A DNA stretch of 64,000 nt from Halovenus sp037080055. GTDB lineage: Archaea; Halobacteriota; Halobacteria; Halobacteriales; Haloarculaceae. The stretch is taken from contig NZ_JBAOJI010000001.1 in NCBI RefSeq assembly GCF_037080055.1, positions 930,001-994,000 on the forward strand, written 5' to 3'. Position numbers and translations under genes: made by a program. The number at the start of each line of letters is the position of its first letter. Within the stretch, counting starts at the first letter, position 1. Below, piece by piece: positions 16,334-24,467 of the stretch. The notes beneath the pieces are model-generated. The model had not been told where the DNA came from, searched no databases, and saw only the letters and a list, made by a program, of their open reading frames with translations.

Positions 16334-18274
16334 TCAGTCGCTCTGGGTCGCCGATTCGATCTCACCGACCACTTCGGGATTCCGGAGCGCGCTCGTATCA
16401 CCGAGTTCGTTGCCGTGTGCGATATCAGTCAGCAGTCGGCGCATGATCTTCCCGGAACTGGTTTTCGGGAGTTCCGGCGTGAAGACGATCCGATCCGGGC
16501 GCGCGAACGGGCCAATTTCGCGCTCGATTTCGCGGTTGATCCGCACCCGCAGGGCCGGTTCGTCGGCGGAGTCGCTATCTGGATTCGCGAAGGCGTAGAT
16601 CCCCTGATCGTGGTCGTCGTAGCCGCTGACGACGGCCGCTTCGGCGATGCCGTCGACACCGATCATGATCGATTCGAGTTCCATCGTCCCGTACCGACGA
16701 CCGGAGACGTTGATCACGTCGTCGACGCGGCCGAGGATGGTGATGTACTCGTCGTCGACGACGGCACCGTCGCCAGTCATGTACGCCCACTCGGAGTTCG
16801 GGAGTACGTCACTCGTCTCGGCCCATCTGGTCTCCTCGGAGAGTTCGCGCGGCATGCCGGGCCAGGGCGTCTCGATGGCGAGATAGCCACCGGTGGTCTC
16901 CTCGACTTCGGTTCCCGTCTCGTCGACGACTGTCGCTTCGACACCGGGTAGCGGCGGTCCCGCAGAGCCGGGTTTCATCCCGTCGACGCCCGGGATGGTT
17001 GTAATCAGGTGCCCGCCGGTTTCGGTCTGCCACCACGTATCCACGACCGGGCACTGTTCGTCGCCGATCTGTTCGTACAACCACCGCCACGCTTCCGGGT
17101 TGATCGGTTCCCCGACCGTCCCCAAAAGACGCAGGCTGGAGAGGTCGTATTTATCGGGGTACTCCGCGCCCCACTTCATGAACGTGCGGATAGCCGTCGG
17201 TGACGTATAGAGGATGTCGACGGCGTGTTTCTCGACGAGTTCCCAGAGTTTCGTCTTCGGCGGTTGGTCGGCCTCGCCCTCCCGCAACAGGACGGTCGTG
17301 CCCAGTGCGAGCGGGCCGTAGACGATATAAGAGTGGCCGGTAATCCAGCCGAGGTCCGCGGTACAGAGGTAGGTATCACCCGGTTCGATGTCCAGCACGG
17401 CGTGGCTCGTCCACGCGGTGTGTGCGAGATAGCCGCCGGTCGTGTGCGTGACGCGTTTTGGCTCGCCGGTCGTCCCCGAGGTGTAGATCAGAAATAGCTC
17501 GTCGGTGGCCCGCCGGGAAACCGGCTCGACGGTTTCGCCGCGATGCTCGTCGAGCAGTCGGCGGTACTGGTAGTCGTTGTCACCGAGACTGTACTCGTGG
17601 TGCTCACCGAGTCGGTCGACGACTACCGTCGTCACCTTCTGATCGAGCCCCGCCCGGACCGTCTCCGCGCGGTTGGTCAGCGAGACTGCGTCACCGCGCC
17701 GGTAGTAGCCGTCGCTGACGACGAGATACGACGAGTCCGATTCAGCCATCCGCGTCGCGAGCGCCTCCCCGGAGAAACCGGCGTAGACGACTGCGTGGAC
17801 GGCACCGATCCGGGCGCAGGCGAGCATCGCCACCGGGAGTTCGGGGATGACCGGCATATGCAGCGTGACGACATCGCCCGCTTCGACGCCGAGATCTCGG
17901 AGCCCGGCGGCGAAGGCGTTGACCTTCCGGGAGAGTTCGAGATACGTTTCGGTTCGTGTCTCGCCCAGTTGGCCCTCCCAGACCAGCGCGCGCTGGTTTT
18001 TACGGCTATCGAGGTGTCTGTCGAGGCAGTTCGCCGTGGCATTGAGCCGGCCGTCGGGAAACCAGTCGCCGTCATCTTCGTCGAAGACCGTCCGGTACGG
18101 CTGATCCCACGTCAGGAGATCCCCAGCCATCTCCCAGGCGTCGACACCTTCCTCGGAGAACCGCTCTAGTTGTGTGGGTGTGACGTTTGCCTGTTCGACA
18201 AAGGACTGCGGTGGAGCGATTCGCTCCGTTGCAAGCTTCTCGGTTTCGAGTTCAAACTCGTCGCCGCCAACCAT
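16334..18274 (-). CDS. Acetate--CoA ligase family protein, copy 2
   Basis: This 646-residue paralogue of copy 1 keeps the same order of motifs: FVEQANV, P-loop YTSGTTGEPKRVTHTTGG, TWWQTETGG, GRVDDVINVSGRRYGT, and the C-terminal Lys in PKTSSGKIMRR. The P-loop differs from the canonical TGKPKG (K to E, G to R), and the linker between the P-loop and hinge is shorter. It may prefer another acyl group such as propionate. The start is set at the ATG at 18274 (MVGGDEF) rather than the frame opening at 18400, because the homologous region begins there. Confidence 0.92.
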   Translation of the reverse strand: MVGGDEFELETEKLATERIAPPQSFVEQANVTPTQLERFSEEGVDAWEMAGDLLTWDQPYRTVFDEDDGDWFPDGRLNATANCLDRHLDSRKNQRALVWEGQLGETRTETYLELSRKVNAFAAGLRDLGVEAGDVVTLHMPVIPELPVAMLACARIGAVHAVVYAGFSGEALATRMAESDSSYLVVSDGYYRRGDAVSLTNRAETVRAGLDQKVTTVVVDRLGEHHEYSLGDNDYQYRRLLDEHRGETVEPVSRRATDELFLIYTSGTTGEPKRVTHTTGGYLAHTAWTSHAVLDIEPGDTYLCTADLGWITGHSYIVYGPLALGTTVLLREGEADQPPKTKLWELVEKHAVDILYTSPTAIRTFMKWGAEYPDKYDLSSLRLLGTVGEPINPEAWRWLYEQIGDEQCPVVDTWWQTETGGHLITTIPGVDGMKPGSAGPPLPGVEATVVDETGTEVEETTGGYLAIETPWPGMPRELSEETRWAETSDVLPNSEWAYMTGDGAVVDDEYITILGRVDDVINVSGRRYGTMELESIMIGVDGIAEAAVVSGYDDHDQGIYAFANPDSDSADEPALRVRINREIEREIGPFARPDRIVFTPELPKTSSGKIMRRLLTDIAHGNELGDTSALRNPEVVGEIESATQSD

Positions 18275-18435
18275 CTGTCTGTATGCGACACTACGGCTTC
18301 CTCTGCATAAGCGTTGGCACCAGAACCACAGGGAGAGAGCAGACAAGCAGATGGCCACCGACGAGACGGCCGTCGCTGGGTCGTCTCGATAGCGAGACAC
18401 ACCGATTTTTGGTCGCCAGCACGAACTGTCGGTCG

Positions 18436-19236
18436 ATGATTACGCTGAGTTCGGATTTCGGCTCGCCGTATCCCGGAGCGATGAAAGGCGTCATCAGCCA
18501 GTGGACCGACGCTCGGCTGATCGACGTGAGCCACGACCTGCCGCGACAGGACCTCCGACAGAGCGCCTTCTGGCTGCGCGAGACGCTGCCGTACTTCCCG
18601 CCGGCGGTCCATCTCGCAGTGATCGACCCCGGCGTCGGCACCGACCGCGACGCAATCGTGATCCGCGCTGGCGAGCACGCGCTGGTCGGTCCCGACAACG
18701 GCGTCTTGCTGCCGGCGGCGCGCGCTATCGGCGGCGAACACGTCGAGCTATTCCGCGTCGAGACGCGCGACCAATCGGTCGACAGCACCGACCGCACGGA
18801 CTGGCCGCCGCGACTCGCGAGTTCGACCTTCCACGGCCGGGACGTGTTCGCGCCGGCCGCCGCGCGCGTTCACGAAATCGGCGTCGACGCGCTCGACGAC
18901 GACGAGGGGCTGACCCGACTCGACGAGTACGAGTCGATTCGATTCCCCGAGCCAGTCGTCTCGGAGGAGGCAGCGACGGGAACGATCCTCGCCGTCGACG
19001 ATTTCGGCAACGCCATCACGAACATACCGGGCTCGTTCGTCGAGGGAGCGTTCGGCGGGACAATCGGCGTCAACGACGATACTGCTCCGCTCCGGCCGTC
19101 CTACGCCCGAGTCGAACCCGGCCAGCGGCTGGTCACCGTCGGCAGTCACGGCAACGTCGAACTGGCAGTCAATCAGGGCCGCGGGACCGAGGCGTTCGGG
19201 CTTGCGGCCGGGGAAGATGTTCACTTCTCACTCTGA
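18436..19236 (+). CDS. SAM hydroxide adenosyltransferase / S-adenosyl-L-methionine hydrolase (DUF62)
   Basis: This is a 266-residue protein of the fluorinase/chlorinase superfamily. It starts MITLSSDFGSPYPGAMKGVI and has AVIDPGVGTDRDAIVI, LVGPDNGVL, FHGRDVFAPAAA and a C-terminal barrel with DDFGNAITNI. Archaeal members hydrolyse SAM to adenosine and methionine using an activated water, rather than halogenating. The ATG at 18436 fits the family N-terminus; an upstream frame extension to 18187 overlaps the start region of acs2 on the other strand and is rejected. Confidence 0.93.
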   Translation: MITLSSDFGSPYPGAMKGVISQWTDARLIDVSHDLPRQDLRQSAFWLRETLPYFPPAVHLAVIDPGVGTDRDAIVIRAGEHALVGPDNGVLLPAARAIGGEHVELFRVETRDQSVDSTDRTDWPPRLASSTFHGRDVFAPAAARVHEIGVDALDDDEGLTRLDEYESIRFPEPVVSEEAATGTILAVDDFGNAITNIPGSFVEGAFGGTIGVNDDTAPLRPSYARVEPGQRLVTVGSHGNVELAVNQGRGTEAFGLAAGEDVHFSL

Positions 19237-19320
19237 GAGTGTGCCGTGATACCAAGAAGCGTGTTACGGACTCAGTAGAACCATAATGATTAATAGTCTA
19301 CGTCGATTCTAAAGGAATGC

Positions 19321-19455
19321 ATGTACGAGATCATGTGCGAAAGTTGCGGCAAGATCGGATTCCACCCTTCCCGGGTCGCGGCGGAATCCCGAGCAGAAAC
19401 ACACATTGACGACACCGGCCACGACTGCTCGATTGTGGAGATGGGCGACGTATAA
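19321..19455 (+). CDS. 44-residue zinc-finger-like small protein
   Basis: ATG at 19321 opens a 44-residue frame ending TAA at 19453-19455. The translated protein starts MYEIMCESCGKIGFHPS and later has ETHIDDTGHDCSIVEMGDV. CxxC followed by HxxxxxHDC gives four to five possible zinc ligands, and the hydrophobic spacing is that of a compact zinc finger. An AT-rich patch (ATAATGATTAATAG, 19282-19295) about 27 nt upstream fits a leaderless promoter, and a T5 tract (19463-19467) follows the stop. The function is unknown. It is below the usual ORF length cutoff and easily missed. Confidence 0.7.
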   Translation: MYEIMCESCGKIGFHPSRVAAESRAETHIDDTGHDCSIVEMGDV

Positions 19456-19462
19456 GGTCTCG

Positions 19463-19467
19463 TTTTT
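19463..19467 (+). terminator. T-tract terminator after the 44-residue zinc protein
   Basis: Five T lie 7 nt after the stop codon at 19455, and downstream genes converge from the other strand. Confidence 0.4.
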
Positions 19468-19547
19468 CGCTTTCCGTGATCGGTTTTCGGCTCGACTGAC
19501 CAGCGTAGCGATTAGCCGTCGATCAGCAGGGACGCTCAGCCAGACAG

Positions 19548-20561
19548 CTAGAGACGACTCCGAGCACCCGCGACGACCAGCGGCAGCGTGATCGTCGCGT
19601 CGGCGTAGACGGAGACGTTCCGGGCGGACTTTTCGAGTTTGCCCCACGACCGGGCCTCGTCCAGCGTCGCGCCGGAGAGCCCGCCGGTCTGTGGCGGATC
19701 CATCGTCAACTGGACCGCGTAGTCGTAGGCACCGGGCACCACGAGCATCGTCTGGAGGACGTAGTTTTTCGGCACGCCACCGCCGACAATCATCGCACCG
19801 GCTTTCTCGGCCTCGTAAGCCACGTCGTTCAACCCAGTCATATCGGCGAGGGCGTCAAGCGAGAACGACGAGGTCTGGCTGTACATCCACGCCTGCAGGC
19901 CGAGCACCGAGTCCTGCACCGCGGGACAGTAGACCGGCACGTCGTGCTCGTAAGCCGCGGCGGCGATGCCGGCATCTTCGTCGATATCCTCGCTGTCGTT
20001 GATCTCGCTGTTGGCCTTGCCGAGCACTTCGGTAAAGCGCTGGATGCTGACGACCCCCTCCTCTTCGAGTGGTGGGAAGACCTCCTCGCGGAGGTGCTCC
20101 TCGAACAGCGCGAAGTGCTCCTGTGGAAGATAGACGTTGTAAATCCGGTCGACGCCCTCGTCGCGGAGTTGTTCGTCGTACTCCGTCGTCTCCGTCGGCG
20201 TGTCGCCGAGTTCGCCGTGGTGGTGTTTCCCGCCGATGGCCTCGATGGTGTCGTGAGTGAGGTTCGCGCCCGTCGTGACCAGCGCGTCGATGTGGCCGTC
20301 GCGGATGAGGTCGGCGACGATCTGACGCATACCGGAGGGAACCATCGCACCCGCCAACCCGAAGACGTTGGTCACGTCTTCAGAGAGCATCTCGGCGTAC
20401 ACGTCAACGGCCTCGTTGATCTGGGCCGCGCCGATGCCGGCGTGGCCGTACTGGTCGATCAACTCCCCGACGGTCATCTCGTCGCCGATCTGAGCGTGAC
20501 CGATGGGGTCGTGGGCGAACTCCTCGCGATTGGGCATCTCGTCGGAATCGTGGTCAGTCAT
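19548..20561 (-). CDS. dys: Deoxyhypusine synthase
   Basis: This 337-residue enzyme transfers the aminobutyl group of spermidine, or in haloarchaea probably of agmatine-derived precursors, to a lysine of aIF5A. Recognisable parts are LAGAMVPSGMRQIV, LVTTGANLTHD, the pocket PVYCPAVQDSVLG, IVGGGVPKN and the catalytic Lys in SWGKLEKSA. The length matches archaeal DHS. It is transcribed alone on the minus strand, convergent with the small zinc-finger gene. Essential in archaea where tested. Confidence 0.96.
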   Translation of the reverse strand: MTDHDSDEMPNREEFAHDPIGHAQIGDEMTVGELIDQYGHAGIGAAQINEAVDVYAEMLSEDVTNVFGLAGAMVPSGMRQIVADLIRDGHIDALVTTGANLTHDTIEAIGGKHHHGELGDTPTETTEYDEQLRDEGVDRIYNVYLPQEHFALFEEHLREEVFPPLEEEGVVSIQRFTEVLGKANSEINDSEDIDEDAGIAAAAYEHDVPVYCPAVQDSVLGLQAWMYSQTSSFSLDALADMTGLNDVAYEAEKAGAMIVGGGVPKNYVLQTMLVVPGAYDYAVQLTMDPPQTGGLSGATLDEARSWGKLEKSARNVSVYADATITLPLVVAGARSRL

Positions 20562-20738
20562 TGTCTGTTTGTGTCGGGGCTGGAGGTTTCAACCACTCGA
20601 TTGCAGTTCTCTGTCCCCGGATGAATGCAGGTACGGCACTGCTGGGGTGTGAGCTATCGCCGCCCGCGGAACGACCGGATCGCTTCTCGGCACCGCCGCG
20701 TCGTGGGTTCAAATAGTGTAGCTGCGTAAACAGGAACA

Positions 20739-21422
20739 ATGAGTGAGAGTGACGGCCGCGGACGGCAATCGAGGGACAGGGACCGAGAGATGGGCGTTCT
20801 CCGGAGCGGGCGGGCCGCGAGTCGGTGGTACGAGTACGTATCCAACTGGTACGAACCACTCGTGGCCGACGTGTTCTGGCCCGAACGCCTCCAGCGGAAG
20901 ATCTTGGCACGACTCGACGTGGGCGGACGTGACCGCGTTCTCGATGTTGGCTGTGGAACCGGACTGACGAGCCAGTATCTCGGCGAGCGCGCTGGCTGCA
21001 TTGACGCCATCGACCTCAGCGACGATCAGCTACAGCAGGCCGCCGACAGCGACGAGATCCGGTTCGTTCGCGGAGACGCCCATCACCTCCCGTACGCCCC
21101 GGACACCTTCGACGCCGTCGTCTCCGTGGGCGCGATTCTCTACTTTTCAGCGCCTGCGACCGCACTCGCCGAGGCTCGTCGGGTCACGAAACCGGGCGGA
21201 GAACTCCTCGTCGCGGGCTTCAACCGCCCGTCGGTTCCATCCTCCGTCCCCATCGAGAACTGGGCGCACGCCGTCACTGCGCCGCTATTTTTCACCTACG
21301 ATCGGGAGGACGCTCGGCAGTTGTTCACGGAGGCGGGCTGGGACCAGGTCGAAAGCGAACTGACCGGGCCGGTCTGGCATCCGCGGCTGGCGCTCGTCAC
21401 GACTGCGAAAGCGACCGGGTGA
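20739..21422 (+). CDS. Class I SAM-dependent methyltransferase
   Basis: This is a 227-residue Rossmann methyltransferase. Motif I VLDVGCGTG is at 67-75, the acidic residue after strand 2 is in DAIDLSDDQL, motif II is FDAVVSVGAI, and EARRVTKPGGELLVAGF is the post-I region. The middle part resembles the UbiE/MPBQ methyltransferase group, which methylate quinones or lipids. The substrate is not determinable. The N-terminal 25 residues are polar and probably disordered; a later start at residue 18 (MGVLRSG) is possible. It faces the deoxyhypusine synthase gene divergently. Confidence 0.9.
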   Translation: MSESDGRGRQSRDRDREMGVLRSGRAASRWYEYVSNWYEPLVADVFWPERLQRKILARLDVGGRDRVLDVGCGTGLTSQYLGERAGCIDAIDLSDDQLQQAADSDEIRFVRGDAHHLPYAPDTFDAVVSVGAILYFSAPATALAEARRVTKPGGELLVAGFNRPSVPSSVPIENWAHAVTAPLFFTYDREDARQLFTEAGWDQVESELTGPVWHPRLALVTTAKATG

Positions 21423-21449
21423 GTGGCACCTGCTCCGACGGTTCCGAAC

Positions 21450-22217
21450 TCACAGACCCGTCGGATGGTCGATGAATGTCGTCTCGATCCCCCACTCGTC
21501 GACCAACGCCTGCAACGAACGGACGCCGAAGGTCTCCGTCGCGTAGTGGCCGCCGAGGACGACGTTGATCTCCGATTCGCGGGCCTCGTGGTAGACGTTC
21601 TGTTTCCCCTCACCCGTGACGAGCACATCAGCGCCAGCATCGATGGCTTCGTCGAGCCAGTCGACGCCGCTGCCGGTGACGATGGCCACGTCCTGAATCT
21701 CCGACGGACCAAAGTCGAGGACCTGTACGTCCTGCTCGCCGGTATCCAACTCTGCCGAGAGCGTCGCCGTAATCTCGGACAACTCCCGCGGTGCTCCGAA
21801 TCGGCCTCGCTGGCCGATGTACTCGCCGCCGTGGGTTCCGAACGGTTCCCGATCTGTGAGTCCGAGCAGGTCGGCCACCCCTGCAGCGTTGCCCAGTTCC
21901 TGATGGCCGTCCAGCGGGAGATGAGCCGTATAGAGCGCCACGTCGTTGTCGATCGCTGCGCTGATACGGTCGTACTGGCGGCCGGTCACGCGCTCGATTC
22001 CGCTCCAAGAGATGCCGTGGTGGGTCACGAGCACGTCGGCATCCCGTTCTGCGGCAGCTTCGATGGTCTCGACGGCAGCGTCGACGGCGAACGCCGCTCG
22101 GTCGATCTGCTGAGTATCGGGCCCGATCTGGAGGCCGTTCGCGCTCGCGTCTGTACTCGCGTACTCGGCGACAGCCAACCGGTCGTCGAGCCGATCAGCA
22201 AACTCCTGACAGTCCAT
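21450..22217 (-). CDS. Nif3-like dinuclear metal center protein
   Basis: This 255-residue Nif3/DUF34 family protein has metal ligands in VLVTHHGISW, the segment LYTAHLPLDGH, and near the C-terminus VTGEGKQNVYHEARESEINVVLGGHYATETFGV. The family forms toroidal hexamers with two metals per subunit; some bacterial members are named GTP cyclohydrolase I type 2, though the activity is debated. It is the last gene of a tight minus-strand run from cofD, with 39 nt from DUF447, suggesting a shared cofactor-related role. Confidence 0.92.
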   Translation of the reverse strand: MDCQEFADRLDDRLAVAEYASTDASANGLQIGPDTQQIDRAAFAVDAAVETIEAAAERDADVLVTHHGISWSGIERVTGRQYDRISAAIDNDVALYTAHLPLDGHQELGNAAGVADLLGLTDREPFGTHGGEYIGQRGRFGAPRELSEITATLSAELDTGEQDVQVLDFGPSEIQDVAIVTGSGVDWLDEAIDAGADVLVTGEGKQNVYHEARESEINVVLGGHYATETFGVRSLQALVDEWGIETTFIDHPTGL

Positions 22218-22256
22218 ATCCGTCCCGTCGACTGGGACGCACGTAGGCGTTGTCCC

Positions 22257-22829
22257 TCAGTCGTCGACGAGTTCCAGCAGGCGGTCGTAGGCCTGCCGGT
22301 GTGCCGGGCCGCCAGCGCGGTCGACGACCGCCTCGAAGTACTCGATCCGTTCGCGCAACTCCTCGGAATCGTGGCCCTCAACATCGAGCCGCGAGGCGGC
22401 GACAGTTCCCTCGACGACGGCCGCATACGCCCGTGAAAAGGTCGGAAGGGCCCGTGATTCGATTCCGGACTGGCTGGCCGGCAGCGCCCAGTCGACCCAC
22501 TCCGTCCCCTCGGCTGTGCCGCTGTCGATCTCCTCGGGGTGGACCCGGACCCAGCCGTGGGCCTCGTCGAGGCGTGGCTGCTCGACTTCGGTCACGGCCA
22601 GCGCGGCCTCGACGAACAGGACGGGATCGGTCGTGAACTGGACGTAGCCCTCGCCGCGCTCGCGGAAGTTCCGCCAGGTGCGGGTCCGGCCCCAGGTTCG
22701 CGCCGTCGGCGGGCCCTCCCCGTCCGGAGCGTGGACACCGAGCGCGGCGACGTTCCAGCGGTCGTTGGGCCCGAGCGTGGTCACGAGCGTTTCGGTGACG
22801 CCCGAGAGTTCGACTGGCCATCCGGACAT
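22257..22829 (-). CDS. DUF447 family flavin-fold protein
   Basis: This is a 190-residue protein. The N-terminal split-barrel region MSGWPVELSGVTETLVTTLGPNDRWNVAALGVHAPDG and the C-terminal helical part (AYAAVVEGTVAASRL) match DUF447, a predicted flavin-binding archaeal family. Related genes occur in methanogens and, as I recall, beside tetrahydromethanopterin genes of methylotrophs. The ATG at 22829 is 1 nt after the CitG-like stop, so translation is coupled. The role is unknown. Confidence 0.82.
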   Translation of the reverse strand: MSGWPVELSGVTETLVTTLGPNDRWNVAALGVHAPDGEGPPTARTWGRTRTWRNFRERGEGYVQFTTDPVLFVEAALAVTEVEQPRLDEAHGWVRVHPEEIDSGTAEGTEWVDWALPASQSGIESRALPTFSRAYAAVVEGTVAASRLDVEGHDSEELRERIEYFEAVVDRAGGPAHRQAYDRLLELVDD

Positions 22830-22830
22830 C

Positions 22831-23700
22831 TCAGACCTCCAGCCCGCGTTCCAGCGCGACAAAGAACCCGCCAGCGATGAGATCCGCCGTCGTCCCGGGG
22901 TTGATCCCGCGGTCGACGAACTCCGCGGCGAGATCATCGGGGGACTCATCGCCGTCGAGGGCCGCCGCCGCTCGGCGTTTCACTTCGCGGGCTGTCTCGC
23001 GGTCGTGCTGGGTGACGACGAACGTATCGATCTCCTCGCCGAGCGCTTCGAGAAAGACACTCGCCGCACGGTCGGTGACCGGCCCCTCCCGCGCGCTGAT
23101 CCGGCGGGCAATCTCGAAGGTGCGCTCGAAGCCGCCGACCCACTCCGCAGCCAGCCCGTCGATTTCGGCGCTGTCGGCCATCACGTCTTCGAGTGTCAGC
23201 TCCTGCTCGCGGAGGGCGGGCGCAGCGTCGCTGCCGAGACGAACGTCCGGCGCGTCGAGGTTCTCCGGTGGGTCGTCGACAGCGACCCCGACGTGGTCGA
23301 ACGCCCGGTAGAAACCGATAGCGTCCTCGACGGTCGTCTGGGCGACTACCTCGCTGGCCATCTCCGGCGTGAGTTCACGAGGCGGATCGCCAGGAGAAGC
23401 CGGATCGTCCCGTCCGCGAGCGGCGGCGACGACGAGCGGCGTGACCAGCAGGATCGCCCCGAACTGAGTATTGCCGCCGGATTGGGTACTCATTCCGGCA
23501 ACTGCCCGCTCGAAGGCCTCGCCGACAGGGCCGCCCTCGGCCGCGCGTTCGAGCCCTTCGCGGGCACCGACTCCGCCGGCCACGAAGTGCTCGAATCGAA
23601 GATCAGCGTACTCGTGTTCACGGTCGACATTGCCGGGTTTGGGCGTGCTCGACACTTCCAGCAACAAGGCTAGCTGGGCGTTGTCGGCGATGGATCTCAC
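22831..23700 (-). CDS. CitG-like triphosphoribosyl-dephospho-CoA synthase family protein
   Basis: This is a 289-residue protein of the CitG/MdcB family. The N-terminal motif NAQLALLLEVSSTPKPGNVDREHEYADL and the C-terminal DRGINPGTTADLIAGGFFVALE are the family hallmarks. CitG makes a prosthetic-group precursor from ATP and dephospho-CoA for citrate lyase, but no citrate lyase is present, and archaeal members probably act on another nucleotide-like substrate. The GTG at 23700 is chosen because GTGA overlaps the upstream stop by 4 nt, a classic coupling; longer frames reach 23733. Confidence 0.86.
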   Translation of the reverse strand: MRSIADNAQLALLLEVSSTPKPGNVDREHEYADLRFEHFVAGGVGAREGLERAAEGGPVGEAFERAVAGMSTQSGGNTQFGAILLVTPLVVAAARGRDDPASPGDPPRELTPEMASEVVAQTTVEDAIGFYRAFDHVGVAVDDPPENLDAPDVRLGSDAAPALREQELTLEDVMADSAEIDGLAAEWVGGFERTFEIARRISAREGPVTDRAASVFLEALGEEIDTFVVTQHDRETAREVKRRAAAALDGDESPDDLAAEFVDRGINPGTTADLIAGGFFVALERGLEV

Positions 23701-24467
23701 AGATCCACCTCCATCGGCTCGTCGGCGAACCACGACTCCGCCGCGTCTCGGACGCGGGAGAGCACTCGCGGATCGTCGCTCGGTCGCCCGACGCTGACCG
23801 CGTCCGCTCCGTAGGAGAGATACTCTGCGACCGATTCGCGGTCCCGAACCTCGTTGTTCGCGATGATCGTCGCCGTCGTCTCCTCGGCGATATCCGCGAT
23901 AACCGGCTCCGAATCCATCGCGTCGACATGCAGATAGTCGGCTCCGGCCGCGTCGAGTTCTGGCGCGAGCGCTGGAAGCGAGACGCCGTCGAGTTCGGTC
24001 CGCACCTTGACGCTGACTGCCGCGCCACTCTCGGCGGCTGTGCGAACTTGCTCACAGAGTCGGTCCTCGTTGCGGAGCAGCGACTCCCCAGCACCGGCGG
24101 CACACATCTCGTCCTGCCGGCAGTGAGCGTTGATCTCGATAATCGCATCGTGGTCGGCACAGACCGCCGCGGCCCGAGCGAGCGGTTCGAGGCTGGTCGT
24201 CCGGACGTTGAACCCGGGAGTCAGCGAGAGATCCGAGAGCGCGGCGAGTTGGTCGTCGATAAAGGCAATCGGATCAGATGGCAGGAACTCCGTGCGGTCG
24301 CGGTCGACCATCTCCTGGGCGGCCGCCCGGGTTTGCTCGTCGAGGGCGATTCCCCCGAGAAAGGCAGCACCGGCGTACTCGGCACCCTGCTGTGCCCACT
24401 CGGCGTCCGCCTCGCCGCTCAGACTCGCCAGCGCGACCGGCGGGTCGAATGCGGGAGAGTCGGCCAT
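23697..24467 (-). CDS. Dihydrouridine-synthase-like TIM-barrel flavoprotein
   Basis: This is a 256-residue protein related to Dus (tRNA-dihydrouridine synthase) but shorter. EINAHCRQDEMCAAGAGESLLRN aligns with the Dus motif NxGCP...GAGAALL and keeps a Cys, though not the Pro. VKVRTEL, ADYLHVDA and ADAVSVGRPS follow the FMN barrel pattern. The tRNA-binding helical domain is absent, so it may act on a small molecule. The ATG at 24467 overlaps the cofD stop by 1 nt and its own stop overlaps the CitG-like start by 4 nt. Confidence 0.83.
   Translation of the reverse strand: MADSPAFDPPVALASLSGEADAEWAQQGAEYAGAAFLGGIALDEQTRAAAQEMVDRDRTEFLPSDPIAFIDDQLAALSDLSLTPGFNVRTTSLEPLARAAAVCADHDAIIEINAHCRQDEMCAAGAGESLLRNEDRLCEQVRTAAESGAAVSVKVRTELDGVSLPALAPELDAAGADYLHVDAMDSEPVIADIAEETTATIIANNEVRDRESVAEYLSYGADAVSVGRPSDDPRVLSRVRDAAESWFADEPMEVDL

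Noticed and set aside
18187..18435. N-terminal extension of the SAM hydrolase
   Set aside because: It overlaps the start of the acs2 gene on the other strand and the family begins MITLSSDFG at 18436.
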